DNA from: Bacteroidales bacterium
GTDB taxonomy: Bacteria > Bacteroidota > Bacteroidia > Bacteroidales > UBA10428
Reading direction: 5' to 3'
DNA: 64,000 nucleotides
NCBI GenBank assembly: GCA_016935435.1
Contig: JAFGQZ010000046.1
Coordinates: 1-64,000, forward strand
Shown: in pieces, positions 1 to 8,480 of the stretch
Position numbering within the stretch: position 1 is the stretch's first letter
How the letters are laid out: each line of letters opens with the position of its first letter
Translations under genes and position numbers: made by a program
The notes under the pieces: model-generated
Seen by the model: the letters and a program-made list of their open reading frames with translations, nothing else
What the model was told of the DNA's origin: nothing
Databases searched by the model: none

Positions 1-140
1 AAATATATACCAATACGCAATAAACTTAATATCTGTTTCAGTTTTTTTTAATATTGTTGAATAATAATGCTTTTTACTGGTAGGTTTTTAATAACCGAAA
101 AATTAAATTTTCTTTGTTAGAGTTTTAAATTTTTATGCCA

Positions 141-305
141 ATGAAAAAATATCAATGTAAAATTTGCGGGTATGTTTACGATCCGGTTGAGGGCGATGTT
201 GATTCGGGCATTGCACCCGGCACAAGTTTCGACGATATTCCCTTTGACTGGGTATGCCCGGTTTGCGGTGTTACTAAAGACGATTTTGAGCCTTTGGACG
301 AATAA
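141..305 (+). CDS. Rubredoxin
   Basis: A 54-residue protein that fits rubredoxin over its whole length. Rubredoxins are small cytoplasmic one-electron carriers with a single iron bound by four cysteines. The first pair is in [10 protein letters not shown] near the N-terminus and the second in WVCPVCGV near residues 39-44, with the typical acidic tail. The start at 141 is chosen because family members begin MKKYxC; an in-frame ATG at 135 would add two residues. It stops 16 bp before the convergent end of the dipeptidase gene. The redox partner cannot be told from the neighbours. No terminator hairpin was seen between the two genes. Confidence 0.93.
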   Translation: MKKYQCKICGYVYDPVEGDVDSGIAPGTSFDDIPFDWVCPVCGVTKDDFEPLDE

Positions 306-320
306 ACAAAACAAAAAACA

Positions 321-1781
321 CTATCCGATATTTTCAAGCAAAGCTATCAGAAACTTCCAGAATTTTTCTACCGATTCAATTTCCATTCTTTCATCAGGAG
401 AATGCACATTTCTGAGGGTTGGCCCAAACGAAACCATATCGAGGCCGGGGTTATTTTCAAGAAACAAACCGCACTCCAATCCGGCATGTATTGCTTTTAC
501 TTTTGGGGTGGTATTAAACAGCCTGGAATATACATCCTGTGCAGTTTTTAATACTTTCGATCCGGCATCGGGTGCCCAGCCGGGGTAGCCTTCGCCATGT
601 TTTGTTTTTGCCCCGGTTAATTGAAAAATACAGGCTACACGGTTTGCAATGTCGTATTTAGCCGATTCGGTTGAACTGCGTTGGCTTGTAACAATTTCTA
701 TTGTAGAATTGTCTTTAAAATGCACCGAGGCTAGGTTTGTGGATGTTTCCACCAGGGCCTCTATGGCCTGGCTCATTGCAATAACCCCGTTCGGACAGGC
801 ATAAAGGCTTCCAACCAGCTTCCGGGTATCATTCTTATCGAGGCACGAGCCAGGCTTATCAACCTCGCAAAATTCAATTTCTATATCTTTGTCGGAGTAT
901 TTATTTTCGTTTTTAATAATCGATTTATATAGCCTATAGTATTTCTTAAAGGCTTCCAGTTTGGCCGGATGTAATAAAATAACCGATTCGGCCTCACGGG
1001 GTATTGCATTGCGGAGGTTGCCTCCTTGGAAACTGGCCAAAAATATGTCGAAGTTATTTATACAGTCCCAGAGAAACCTGGCCATAAGCTTAATGGCATT
1101 GGCACGGCCTTTATTTATATCGTCTCCTGAGTGGCCGCCAAGCAGACCGTTTATATTTATTTTTATTGCAATTAAACTTCTGTCGGGCTCAACGGCAATA
1201 TAAGGGTATTGAATAGTTGTGTCGATACCGCCGGCACAACCAATGAACAGTTCCCCTTCGTCTTCAGAGTCGAGGTTAAGGAGTACCTTACCAGAAATAA
1301 AGCCGGCAGTCATTTGCTTTGCACCTGTAAGCCCTGTTTCTTCATCAACTGTAAATAAACATTCAATAGGCCCGTGTTTTAAGGTTTTATCGGCCAAAAC
1401 AGCAAGCTGGGCAGCCACACCAATACCATTGTCGGCGCCAAGGGTAGTGCCATCGGCTTTTATCCAATTGCCATCAATTACAGCTTTTATGGGATCGGTT
1501 AAAAAATTGTGTTCCACATTGCTGTTTTTCTCGCACACCATATCTACATGGCTTTGTAATACAACAACATTTTGGTTTTCCCTGCCGGGCGATGCTGGCT
1601 TTTTAATAACAATGTTCCCAATTGTATCTTTTTTGTGTTCAAGATTGTTGTTTATGGCAAATTGCTCGATATAAGCCAATATTTTTTCCTCGCTCTTCGA
1701 TGGCCGGGGTATTTGGAGTATTTCACCGAAGTATTTCCATACAGCTATAGGCTCAAGGTTTTCAAATAAAGTATTGTTCAT
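321..1781 (-). CDS. pepD: Aminoacyl-histidine dipeptidase (M20 metallopeptidase, PepD type)
   Basis: A 486-residue M20-family di-zinc peptidase, the usual length for cytosolic beta-Ala-His dipeptidase (carnosinase-like PepD), which cuts Xaa-His and other dipeptides. Metal and catalytic residues are in place: H78 and D80 in QSHVDM, D117 in LGADNGIG, the E147-E148 pair in TVDEETG, D171 in LNLDSED, and a C-terminal His in the VHSPDE segment. The lid domain carries the GGHSGDDI motif. There is no signal peptide, so it should be cytoplasmic. It is transcribed alone, divergently from the SLC13 transporter across about 180 bp. Family assignment is secure; substrate preference is inferred. Confidence 0.93.
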   Translation of the reverse strand: MNNTLFENLEPIAVWKYFGEILQIPRPSKSEEKILAYIEQFAINNNLEHKKDTIGNIVIKKPASPGRENQNVVVLQSHVDMVCEKNSNVEHNFLTDPIKAVIDGNWIKADGTTLGADNGIGVAAQLAVLADKTLKHGPIECLFTVDEETGLTGAKQMTAGFISGKVLLNLDSEDEGELFIGCAGGIDTTIQYPYIAVEPDRSLIAIKININGLLGGHSGDDINKGRANAIKLMARFLWDCINNFDIFLASFQGGNLRNAIPREAESVILLHPAKLEAFKKYYRLYKSIIKNENKYSDKDIEIEFCEVDKPGSCLDKNDTRKLVGSLYACPNGVIAMSQAIEALVETSTNLASVHFKDNSTIEIVTSQRSSTESAKYDIANRVACIFQLTGAKTKHGEGYPGWAPDAGSKVLKTAQDVYSRLFNTTPKVKAIHAGLECGLFLENNPGLDMVSFGPTLRNVHSPDERMEIESVEKFWKFLIALLENIG

Positions 1782-1813
1782 TATAGTAATATAATTTTTT
1801 GTTCATAATTGTG

Positions 1814-1850
1814 AAATTGGCAATATTATTTCACCCAAACAAGCCAATTT
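1814..1850. promoter_or_regulatory. 8-bp inverted repeat between divergent genes
   Basis: AAATTGGC at 1814-1821 and GCCAATTT at 1843-1850 form a perfect 8-bp inverted repeat with a 21-base spacer, between the divergent pepD and SLC13 genes. It could be an operator or a chance dyad in AT-rich DNA. A TTTG at 1849-1852 followed by TAatTTCG at 1875-1882 is a weak promoter candidate for the rightward gene. Confidence 0.25.
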
Positions 1851-1961
1851 TGTTTAAAAAGAGCAGTATTTTATTAATTTCGCCACAAGGCACTGTACTG
1901 AATAACCGTGGGTAATGGCCCATAGGTGGGCAAATTAGTATTAACCTTATGAATTTTGTGC

Positions 1962-3749
1962 ATGATTACTCTCGATATATTATTGGTTTTTATTGCCATT
2001 GTTTTCATTTTGTATTCGCTTTATATGGAGGTTTTCGGGCCGGCATTCACTTTTCTGGTCGCTATATTGTTTCTTGGGGTGTTTGGGGTGCTCAAGCCAG
2101 CCGAAATACTGGAAGGCTTTGGAAACGAACAGGTAGCGATAATTTTAATGTTGCTTCTGATTGGCGATGTAATACGCAAAACTGCTATTATCGAACGGGT
2201 ATTCGACCGCTTGTTTCGTAACGCAAAGAGCTTCAGGGGCTTTCAAACCCGCATGATGGTAATCGTTGCCGGGTTTTCTATGGTATTGAACAACACCCCG
2301 CTGGTTGCAGTAATGATGCCTTATGTCGATAACTGGTGCAAGAGGAACAATTATAGTGTTTCAAAGTTTCTTATACCCTTGTCGTATGCAGCAATACTTG
2401 GTGGAAGTGTAACCCTTATTGGAACTTCGACAAACTTAATTGTAAACGGCATGCTAGTGGAGCAAAAACTCGACAACCTGAAAGAATTGAATATGTTCGA
2501 TTTTGCCTATGCCGGTTTGCCAATGGTAATTATAGGTACCTTATATGTTGTTTTTTTTGGCCATAAGCTGCTCCCCGGAAAAGAAAAACCCGCCACACAA
2601 CCCCGCCAGGGATACCGCGAGTACCTTGTACCTTCGAGGGTAAGAAACGATTCGGGTTATATTGGTAAAGTGCTTAACGACACCGACTTAAAAACTATTA
2701 AAGGCCTGAAACTTGCAGCTTATCAAAGAAATGGCAAAAACCTGCGCTTTAACACCGATGATATAATTATTGAAGCCGACGATATTTTGCTTTTTCAGGG
2801 CGATAACGAACAATTTGCCGAATTGCTTCATTCGGGCCCGGGGCTGGTAGTGCCGGAGGTTGGTATGCTCTCAAAATCAAAGCAGCCCGAGGTAACCGAA
2901 ATTATAGTTTCACAAAATTCGAACCTTATTGGCAATAAATTAAGGAACATAAAATTCAGGGCAAAATACGATGCCGCTGTTTTGGCCATTCACCGCAATG
3001 GAGAGCAGCTTAGAACCGACATACAAAACGAAGAACTACATTCTGGCGATATTTTGCTGGTTTATGCTGGCGAATCGTTCGACAGCCTTACTAAGGGTTC
3101 GCGCGACTTTTATTTCCTTTCGCGCCTGCGCGATTTTGTCAAAATAGAAAAATGGAAAATAACCCTGCTTATTGTTTCGACTCTTGTGGCCATCATATTA
3201 TCATCGCTGCACATTAAAGGCGGTCTGTTTTTTGGGTTGATGGTTGTATTAATGATGTCGTTGTTGTTTAGGGTTACTACACCCAAAGAACTGCCTAAAG
3301 GTATCGATTACGATTTGGCGCTTATTATTGTTATGTCGCTGGCACTTGGAACAGCCATGATAAAAACCGGTACTGCCGAATTAATAGCCGACACATTGCT
3401 TACGGTGTTCCAGCCGATGGGCAATGTGGGTGCTTTGTTTGGTGTTTATCTTATAACTACTGTTTTAGCCGCATATATTACCAATAAAGCTGCTGTGGGC
3501 ATTATATTCCCGATTGCCATAGTTATGGCCGATAACCTTGATCTGGCTACCCCGCTTCCATTTGTATTAACAGTTGCTTATGCCTCGGCGGCCAATTTCA
3601 TGACCCCCCATGGTTATCAGACTAACCTGATGGTTTATGGCCCTGGCAAATATACTTTTAAAGATTTTTTTAAAATAGGCGCCCCGCTTACATTTTTATA
3701 CATGATAACAACCGTGTTAATACTCTCCCTGGTTTATAATTTGTTTTAA
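1962..3749 (+). CDS. SLC13-family anion transporter with two TrkA-C domains
   Basis: A 595-residue inner-membrane transporter of the DASS/SLC13 type, expected to import an anion such as sulfate, a dicarboxylate or phosphate with sodium. Two hydrophobic halves flank a soluble middle region (about residues 205-375) with two TrkA-C/RCK-C-like repeats, each ending in a GDILL-type strand. The second half carries the SLC13-like stretch AYASAANFMTPHGYQTN near the C-terminus. A TTG at 1956 gives two extra residues; the ATG at 1962 is preferred. cysQ follows after 1 bp, a pairing that in Bacteroidota is associated with sulfate assimilation, so sulfate is the leading guess. No cysD or cysN is nearby. 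Confidence 0.88.
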   Translation: MITLDILLVFIAIVFILYSLYMEVFGPAFTFLVAILFLGVFGVLKPAEILEGFGNEQVAIILMLLLIGDVIRKTAIIERVFDRLFRNAKSFRGFQTRMMVIVAGFSMVLNNTPLVAVMMPYVDNWCKRNNYSVSKFLIPLSYAAILGGSVTLIGTSTNLIVNGMLVEQKLDNLKELNMFDFAYAGLPMVIIGTLYVVFFGHKLLPGKEKPATQPRQGYREYLVPSRVRNDSGYIGKVLNDTDLKTIKGLKLAAYQRNGKNLRFNTDDIIIEADDILLFQGDNEQFAELLHSGPGLVVPEVGMLSKSKQPEVTEIIVSQNSNLIGNKLRNIKFRAKYDAAVLAIHRNGEQLRTDIQNEELHSGDILLVYAGESFDSLTKGSRDFYFLSRLRDFVKIEKWKITLLIVSTLVAIILSSLHIKGGLFFGLMVVLMMSLLFRVTTPKELPKGIDYDLALIIVMSLALGTAMIKTGTAELIADTLLTVFQPMGNVGALFGVYLITTVLAAYITNKAAVGIIFPIAIVMADNLDLATPLPFVLTVAYASAANFMTPHGYQTNLMVYGPGKYTFKDFFKIGAPLTFLYMITTVLILSLVYNLF

Positions 3750-3750
3750 A

Positions 3751-4560
3751 ATGATTCTTTCAGGGGAATTAAAAATAGCCATTCAAGCGGCCATTGATGC
3801 CGGAAAGGCAACATTACAGTATTATGGGAAACCAATGCAAATTACTAATAAATCCGATTATTCGCCTCTGACCCAGGCCGATATTGAAGCCGACCGGATA
3901 ATTGCCTGCCGCCTTGCGGTAACCCAAATACCTGTTTTAAGCGAGGAAAGCAAAAGCATAGCCTACAGCGAACGAAAACAATGGAAGCAATATTGGTTGG
4001 TTGACCCGCTCGACGGAACTAAAGAGTTCATCAACAACAGCAATGAATATACGGTAAATATTGCCCTTATGCTTAATAATAAGCCTGTGGCTGGTATAAT
4101 ATATGTGCCTGCTAAAGATACATTGTACTATGGAAGGGCAGGTGAGGGCGCCTATAAATTAGAAAAGGCCGGAACCCTGGCAGAAGATATACTTTTTAAG
4201 CCCGGGGTTTATATGCCATTGCCCGGAAATACAACAACTGATCTTGTAGTTATTGCAAGCCGGTCGCACCCCGACCCAAATACCCTATCTTTTATTAAAA
4301 ATATAGAAAGTAGTTACAACCAGGTTTCGATAGAGAATTATGGCAGTTCGCTGAAATTTTGCATGTTGGCCGAGGGAAAAGCTGATATTTACCCTCGTTT
4401 GGGGCCCACTATGGAATGGGATATAGCTGCGGGGCATGCAATTATTGAAGCGGCCGGAATAAATATTGTGCAATATAAGACAAAAACCCCCCTTGTTTTT
4501 AATAAAGAGAACCTGCTAAACCCCTGGTTTGTAGCCTTTGGCAAAAAGTTCGTTTTTTAA
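3751..4560 (+). CDS. cysQ: 3'(2'),5'-bisphosphate nucleotidase CysQ
   Basis: A 269-residue inositol-monophosphatase-fold enzyme that removes phosphate from PAP/PAPS, by-products of sulfate activation. The metal-binding signatures are clear: LSEES (E65-E66), WLVDPLDGTKEF (D85, D88, G89, T90) and the C-terminal MEWDIAAGHAI motif. The FIN segment after DGTKE is typical of CysQ rather than plain inositol monophosphatase. It begins 1 bp after the SLC13 stop, so the two genes are very likely co-transcribed. No hairpin terminator was seen downstream. Confidence 0.93.
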   Translation: MILSGELKIAIQAAIDAGKATLQYYGKPMQITNKSDYSPLTQADIEADRIIACRLAVTQIPVLSEESKSIAYSERKQWKQYWLVDPLDGTKEFINNSNEYTVNIALMLNNKPVAGIIYVPAKDTLYYGRAGEGAYKLEKAGTLAEDILFKPGVYMPLPGNTTTDLVVIASRSHPDPNTLSFIKNIESSYNQVSIENYGSSLKFCMLAEGKADIYPRLGPTMEWDIAAGHAIIEAAGINIVQYKTKTPLVFNKENLLNPWFVAFGKKFVF

Positions 4561-4647
4561 AGTTTTTCGCAGCTGGTACTAACGACAGGAAGCAATCGCC
4601 ATTATACCTGTTTTTTTATATTGTTATATGGTAATTGTATTAAGAGC

Positions 4648-4678
4648 TTTAATAATTGATCATTTCGGACTAACTTTG
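4648..4678 (+). promoter_or_regulatory. Bacteroidota-type promoter for the CPA2 antiporter
   Basis: TTTA at 4648-4651, a 19-base spacer, then TAACTTTG at 4671-4678, an exact fit to the -7 consensus TAnnTTTG with a near-match -33. Predicted transcription start is near 4685, giving a leader of about 20 nt before the ATG at 4707. Confidence 0.6.
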
Positions 4679-4706
4679 GGTTTTGGCAAACCTATTCTAA
4701 TAGCTT

Positions 4707-6845
4707 ATGTTTATTAGCGCTATCGATTTTTCACTTCCGATTGCAAACCCGGTATTGAAGTTTTTTCTCATACTTGTAATAATACTTTTTGCCCCTATTA
4801 TCCTGAATAAAATTAAGATACCCCATTTACTTGGGCTAATTATTGCAGGTGCTGTTATAGGCCCGTTTGGCCTTAACCTTATGCAGCGCGATAGCAGCAT
4901 TATACTATCGGGTACAGCCGGCTTACTCTATATAATGTTCCTTGCAGGGTTGGAAATTGATATTGCCGACTTTAAGAAAAACATTTGGAAAAGTACTATA
5001 CTAGGTCTTTATGGCTTTTTAATCCCAATGTTGCTTGGCACTTTATCGGGTATGTTTATACTTGGATTTTCTCTTGTTACATCGCTATTATTGGCAAGTA
5101 TGTTTGCCTCTCATACACTTATAACATACCCCCTGGTGGGCAAATTTGGAATTGTAAAAAACAGGGCAGTGAACATTTCGGTCGGAAGTACCCTTATAAC
5201 TAATGTATTGGCATTACTTGTACTGGCGGTAATAGCCAATATGTATTCGGGCGGGGGCAACAATATATGGCTTAGGCTCCCATTGTCGGTTATAGTGTTC
5301 AGCCTCATTGTAATTTTCCTTTTTCCTATGGTTGGGCGCTGGTTTTTAAAGAATTATTCCGACAGTGTGTCGCAATATATTTTTATTTTGGCCATGGTGT
5401 TTTTTGGGGCATTACTAGCTGAAGTGGCAGGCATTGAGGCTATTATCGGTGCTTTTATTGCAGGTTTGTCGCTCAACAGGCTGGTACCGGTAACATCGCC
5501 CCTTATGAACAGGATTAATTTTGTTGGCAATGCTGTTTTTATCCCCTTCTTTTTAATAGGTGTTGGCATGTTGCTCGATTATAAGGCATTTTTTGTTGAT
5601 ATACATACTATAAAAGTAGCCGTTGTTATGTCGGTCATTGCAACAGGGGCTAAATACCTTGCTGCTTTTGTTACCCAAAAAAGCCTTAATTATACAAACG
5701 ATGAAAGGCTGGTAATATTCGGACTGACCAATTCACAGGCAGCAGCAACACTTGCAGCTGTGCTGGTTGGTTATAATATAGTTACCGGCTATACAACCGA
5801 CGGTTTGCCAATACGTTTGCTTAACGAAAGCGTTTTAAACGGCACAATTATAATGATACTTATAACTTGTACCATTGCATCGTTTGCTACCCAGAAAGCA
5901 GCCTATAACATTGCTTTTGCAAATACCAGTATTTTTGAAAATGAAGAAGTACAAACTCCCCGTGAAAGGCTTTTAATCCCCCTGGGCAATCCCGATACTG
6001 CTGAAGAGCTTATTAATATGAGCATAATAGTAAAATCGAAAAAAAGCAAAGAAGGATTGTTTGCCCTGAATGTAATAGATAACAGTAAATCGGAGGCCGA
6101 TGCTGAAAAAAAAGCCCATAAAATATTAGAAAAAGCCGAAATATTTGCCTCGGCGACCGATTGTAAGGTCAACCGCCTGCTCCGTTACGATTCCGACATT
6201 GTAAATGCTGTTACAAGTGTTGTAAAAGAGAACAATATTACCGACCTGGTAATGGGGCTGCATATGAAAAAGGCCATTTCCGAATCGTTTTTAGGGAATT
6301 TAACCGAAGGAATCCTCAGCAAATGCAATATTACCACATTTGTATATAAATCTTTCCAGCCAATTTCTACCATTAACAGGCACCTGGTATTTATACCAGA
6401 TAAAGCCGAGAGGGAAGCGGGGTTTACGTTTTGGTTGGCAAAAATATGGAACATTGCCCGGAACACTGGGGCAAAAATGTTGTTTTACGGAACAGAAAAT
6501 ACCTTGTTTTACATCCATAAAATTTATGAGCAGCACCATATTGAAGCTGAATTCATTGCTATTAAAGGGTGGAACGAACTTTTTACCCATTTCCGCGATG
6601 TAAGGGGCAACGATGGAATAGTTTTAGTCCTTAGCCGAAAAAATAAGGCATCGTATCACCATAAAATGCCCCTCGTGCCAGAACACCTCAACAATTATTG
6701 TGTTGCTACGAACTTTATTATTATTTACCCGGTACAGAGCGACGACAATGACCACACAGACTTCGATTTAAGAAACCCTTCGTTAATAAGGCCGGTTGAA
6801 CAGCACGACGATTTTGGAAAAACTATAGGTACAATGTTCAATTAA
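4707..6845 (+). CDS. CPA2 cation:proton antiporter with C-terminal Usp-like domain
   Basis: A 712-residue protein with about twelve membrane segments over residues 1-410 and a soluble tail from about 430. The membrane part is a monovalent cation:proton antiporter-2 (KefB/NapA-like) domain; GLIIAGAVIGPFGL near residues 45-58 and EVAGIEAIIGAFIAGLSL in the middle are typical. The tail resembles universal stress protein domains (ITDLVMGLH near residue 515) and may sense nucleotides or stress. Likely role: sodium or potassium exchange for protons in pH and salt homeostasis. It has its own promoter and is transcribed alone. The ion cannot be read from sequence. Confidence 0.87.
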   Translation: MFISAIDFSLPIANPVLKFFLILVIILFAPIILNKIKIPHLLGLIIAGAVIGPFGLNLMQRDSSIILSGTAGLLYIMFLAGLEIDIADFKKNIWKSTILGLYGFLIPMLLGTLSGMFILGFSLVTSLLLASMFASHTLITYPLVGKFGIVKNRAVNISVGSTLITNVLALLVLAVIANMYSGGGNNIWLRLPLSVIVFSLIVIFLFPMVGRWFLKNYSDSVSQYIFILAMVFFGALLAEVAGIEAIIGAFIAGLSLNRLVPVTSPLMNRINFVGNAVFIPFFLIGVGMLLDYKAFFVDIHTIKVAVVMSVIATGAKYLAAFVTQKSLNYTNDERLVIFGLTNSQAAATLAAVLVGYNIVTGYTTDGLPIRLLNESVLNGTIIMILITCTIASFATQKAAYNIAFANTSIFENEEVQTPRERLLIPLGNPDTAEELINMSIIVKSKKSKEGLFALNVIDNSKSEADAEKKAHKILEKAEIFASATDCKVNRLLRYDSDIVNAVTSVVKENNITDLVMGLHMKKAISESFLGNLTEGILSKCNITTFVYKSFQPISTINRHLVFIPDKAEREAGFTFWLAKIWNIARNTGAKMLFYGTENTLFYIHKIYEQHHIEAEFIAIKGWNELFTHFRDVRGNDGIVLVLSRKNKASYHHKMPLVPEHLNNYCVATNFIIIYPVQSDDNDHTDFDLRNPSLIRPVEQHDDFGKTIGTMFN

Positions 6846-6919
6846 TACTATCGAAAACATACTTATATAGTGTATTTTTAAATAGCGAGGTGTTTAATGT
6901 AGTTCATTAAGTAGTTTAT

Positions 6920-7378
6920 ATGTACCCGAAAGAGGAAAAAAAAATATTACGCGAAGCCTTCTGGAATTCTTTTAAAGTTTATTCGAACAAAAGAAAAATT
7001 AGAGAGGGCAAACCGGGGAAATGGATTATGAACCAAACCGGCATAAAAGGACTGTCGCTAAAATTCCATTTCGACGAAAACTATGCATGGGCAGGTTACG
7101 AAATTTCTTCGTCGAGCCTCGATAAACAAATAAACCTGTTTGATAAACTGGAGAAATTAAAAACAATTCTCGAAAAATCGGTGCCGGTAGATCTTGAATG
7201 GGAGCTGGAAACCCAAATTGATAATAACGTTAAAGTATCGCGGGTAGGTGCACGAAAAGAAAATGTAAACATTTATAACAAACAACACTGGAAAGCTGTT
7301 AATCTTTTTTTGTACTCTGTAATGGTGCCAATTGAGGGCGTTTTTAGGGACTACTACGATTTTATTAAATACCAATAA
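6920..7378 (+). CDS. DUF4268-like protein
   Basis: A 152-residue soluble protein with no signal peptide or membrane segment. The sequence (aromatic-rich start with EAFWNSFKVYS, then WIMNQTGIKGLSLKFHFDE and a C-terminal IEGVFRDYYDFIKY) resembles the DUF4268 family of Bacteroidota, whose function is unknown. It sits between the antiporter and a convergent unknown gene. The ATG at 6920 is the first in frame. The domain assignment is from memory of the family and should be confirmed by a profile search. Confidence 0.65.
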   Translation: MYPKEEKKILREAFWNSFKVYSNKRKIREGKPGKWIMNQTGIKGLSLKFHFDENYAWAGYEISSSSLDKQINLFDKLEKLKTILEKSVPVDLEWELETQIDNNVKVSRVGARKENVNIYNKQHWKAVNLFLYSVMVPIEGVFRDYYDFIKYQ

Positions 7379-7395
7379 GGCAAGCACAATAACAC

Positions 7396-7424
7396 CAAAA
7401 AAAATAGGACTGTGTTAGTCCTAT
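7396..7424 (-). terminator. Intrinsic terminator of the gene at 7450-7941
   Basis: ATAGGAC (7404-7410) and GTCCTAT (7418-7424) form a perfect 7-bp stem with a 7-base loop. Read on the minus strand the hairpin is followed by a run of eight T residues (complement of 7396-7403), the form expected for the minus-strand gene that stops at 7450. Confidence 0.75.
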
Positions 7425-7449
7425 CAATAATAACAAAAAGCCACAAAGG

Positions 7450-7941
7450 TTATATTATTTCAATTTGGTAGCCTTCTTCAACAAGGCTCTCAGCAACTTT
7501 CTCGGCATAGGCCTTATCGAAATAAACTTTTGGCTTGTGTTTTGCAAATACAGGGTACCTGCCCACAGAATCTTCGGAGTTCAGGTAATTGTACCCTACC
7601 AGGAACAAATCGCTGTTTTGCAGCAAAATCCTGTAAACCGGCCTGTGCTTGCACGATTCAATTACTTCCTGAATTTCGTACCTTGTAATCTCCGGGTCGT
7701 GTTTCAGTTTAACTGTTTTTACAATCTCATCGCTAAAGGGTTCTTTGGTGAAATGGAGGTCGAAATTTTTAACGTAACAGCTTAATACAACCGATTCGTC
7801 CATAATAACAGCCGGTTTCTGTTCGTCCCCAACCAGCCTGACATTCACACCATTGCGCGAAAAAAGGCTTTTAAGGCGTTTGTTGCGCCTTGCAACCATT
7901 TCTTCCAAAGATTCGTTCTTTCTTGAATCATTACTCATCAT
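7450..7941 (-). CDS. Conserved-looking protein of unknown function
   Basis: A 163-residue soluble protein I do not recognise. It has a charged N-terminus (MVARRNKRLKSLF), a middle segment that looks like beta strands, and a C-terminal part with YPVFAKHKPKVYFDKAYAEKVAESL that alternates strand and helix. No signal peptide or membrane segment. Two adjacent ATGs (7941 and 7938) are possible starts. A TATATTTG element on the minus strand at 7992-7985 gives a promoter with a leader of about 37 nt, and a strong intrinsic terminator follows, so this is a single-gene transcription unit. Those flanking signals make it likely to be a real gene. Confidence 0.72.
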   Translation of the reverse strand: MMSNDSRKNESLEEMVARRNKRLKSLFSRNGVNVRLVGDEQKPAVIMDESVVLSCYVKNFDLHFTKEPFSDEIVKTVKLKHDPEITRYEIQEVIESCKHRPVYRILLQNSDLFLVGYNYLNSEDSVGRYPVFAKHKPKVYFDKAYAEKVAESLVEEGYQIEII

Positions 7942-7984
7942 CGGAATTAGAAATTTTACGTGACACCAAATTTAACTTGCGCTA

Positions 7985-7992
7985 CAAATATA
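7985..7992 (-). promoter_or_regulatory. -7 promoter element for the gene at 7450-7941
   Basis: Read on the minus strand, the bases are TATATTTG, an exact match to the Bacteroidota -7 consensus. No good TTTG -33 box is found about 19 bases upstream, so the match is partial. Confidence 0.45.
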
Positions 7993-8156
7993 TTAATATT
8001 TGAATAAAAGATTCTACTTTTTGGCGCCTATCGGGATTTTTTAGCGCCCACATATTTATTGCACATTTTTTTGCTTTTGGCTTTGAACCGGCACAGTTTT
8101 AAAAGAGGTTTCTATTTTATATTTATGGTTTAGAAAACAAAAAACAAAATAAAAAA

Positions 8157-8187
8157 TTTGTTAATCTTAAATTAATGTTTATTTTTA
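8157..8187 (+). promoter_or_regulatory. Promoter driving the candidate small RNA
   Basis: TTTG at 8157-8160, a 19-base spacer, and TATTTTTA at 8180-8187, close to the Bacteroidota TTTG-N19-TAnnTTTG layout. The predicted transcript starts near 8194 and would meet the terminator at 8230-8256 after about 60 nt. Confidence 0.45.
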
Positions 8188-8193
8188 CATCAC

Positions 8194-8256
8194 CTACCAT
8201 ATATCAGTCACACGCGCTAACGGTCTCTGGCTCTGCTTTTTAGCAGAGCTTTTTTG
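8194..8256 (+). ncRNA. Candidate small RNA of about 60 nt
   Basis: The stretch lies between a recognisable promoter and a strong intrinsic terminator and contains no usable reading frame. It is GC-richer than its surroundings, beginning near the CACACGCGC segment at 8209-8217. It could be a free small RNA or an attenuated leader of the sugar-transferase gene 225 bp downstream. I do not recognise it as a known RNA family. The 5' end is predicted from the promoter only. Confidence 0.4.
8230..8256 (+). terminator. Intrinsic terminator
   Basis: GCTCTGC (8230-8236) and GCAGAGC (8243-8249) form a perfect 7-bp stem with a 6-base loop, followed by TTTTTTG from 8250. There is no protein gene upstream on this strand, so it must end a non-coding transcript or attenuate a leader. 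Confidence 0.8.
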
Positions 8257-8480
8257 TTTTTGCCGCAATTCTTTACAGCTTTATTTTATATTTTGGATTC
8301 TAAGCAGTTATATAACATTAGCCTTTTAAAATTAGTATCAGAAAATCATAAAATCTCATTAATTTATTAAAATGGGTTTTTAGTCAAAGAAACTTAACCA
8401 CTCAAAGAAATTTGTTTCGGCAAAGCTGTTTCATATTGTAACTTTATTTACGATAATGTTAAACAGAAGCAGTATTTATT

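Larger units (their letters stand above)
7942..8480. other. 539-bp gene-free region with a small-RNA candidate
   Basis: AT-rich intergenic DNA between two divergent genes. It holds the minus-strand promoter at 7985-7992, a short inverted repeat GGCGC/GCGCC at 8023-8048, a promoter plus terminator pair that delimits a candidate small RNA (8157-8256), and about 220 bp of leader for the sugar transferase. In that leader TTTG at 8411-8414 and TAACTTTA at 8439-8446 are a weak promoter candidate. No open reading frame of note is present. Confidence 0.6.

Noticed and set aside
172-588. 138-codon plus-strand frame
   Set aside because: It overlaps the rubredoxin gene in another frame and the 3' end of pepD on the opposite strand; composition is not protein-like.
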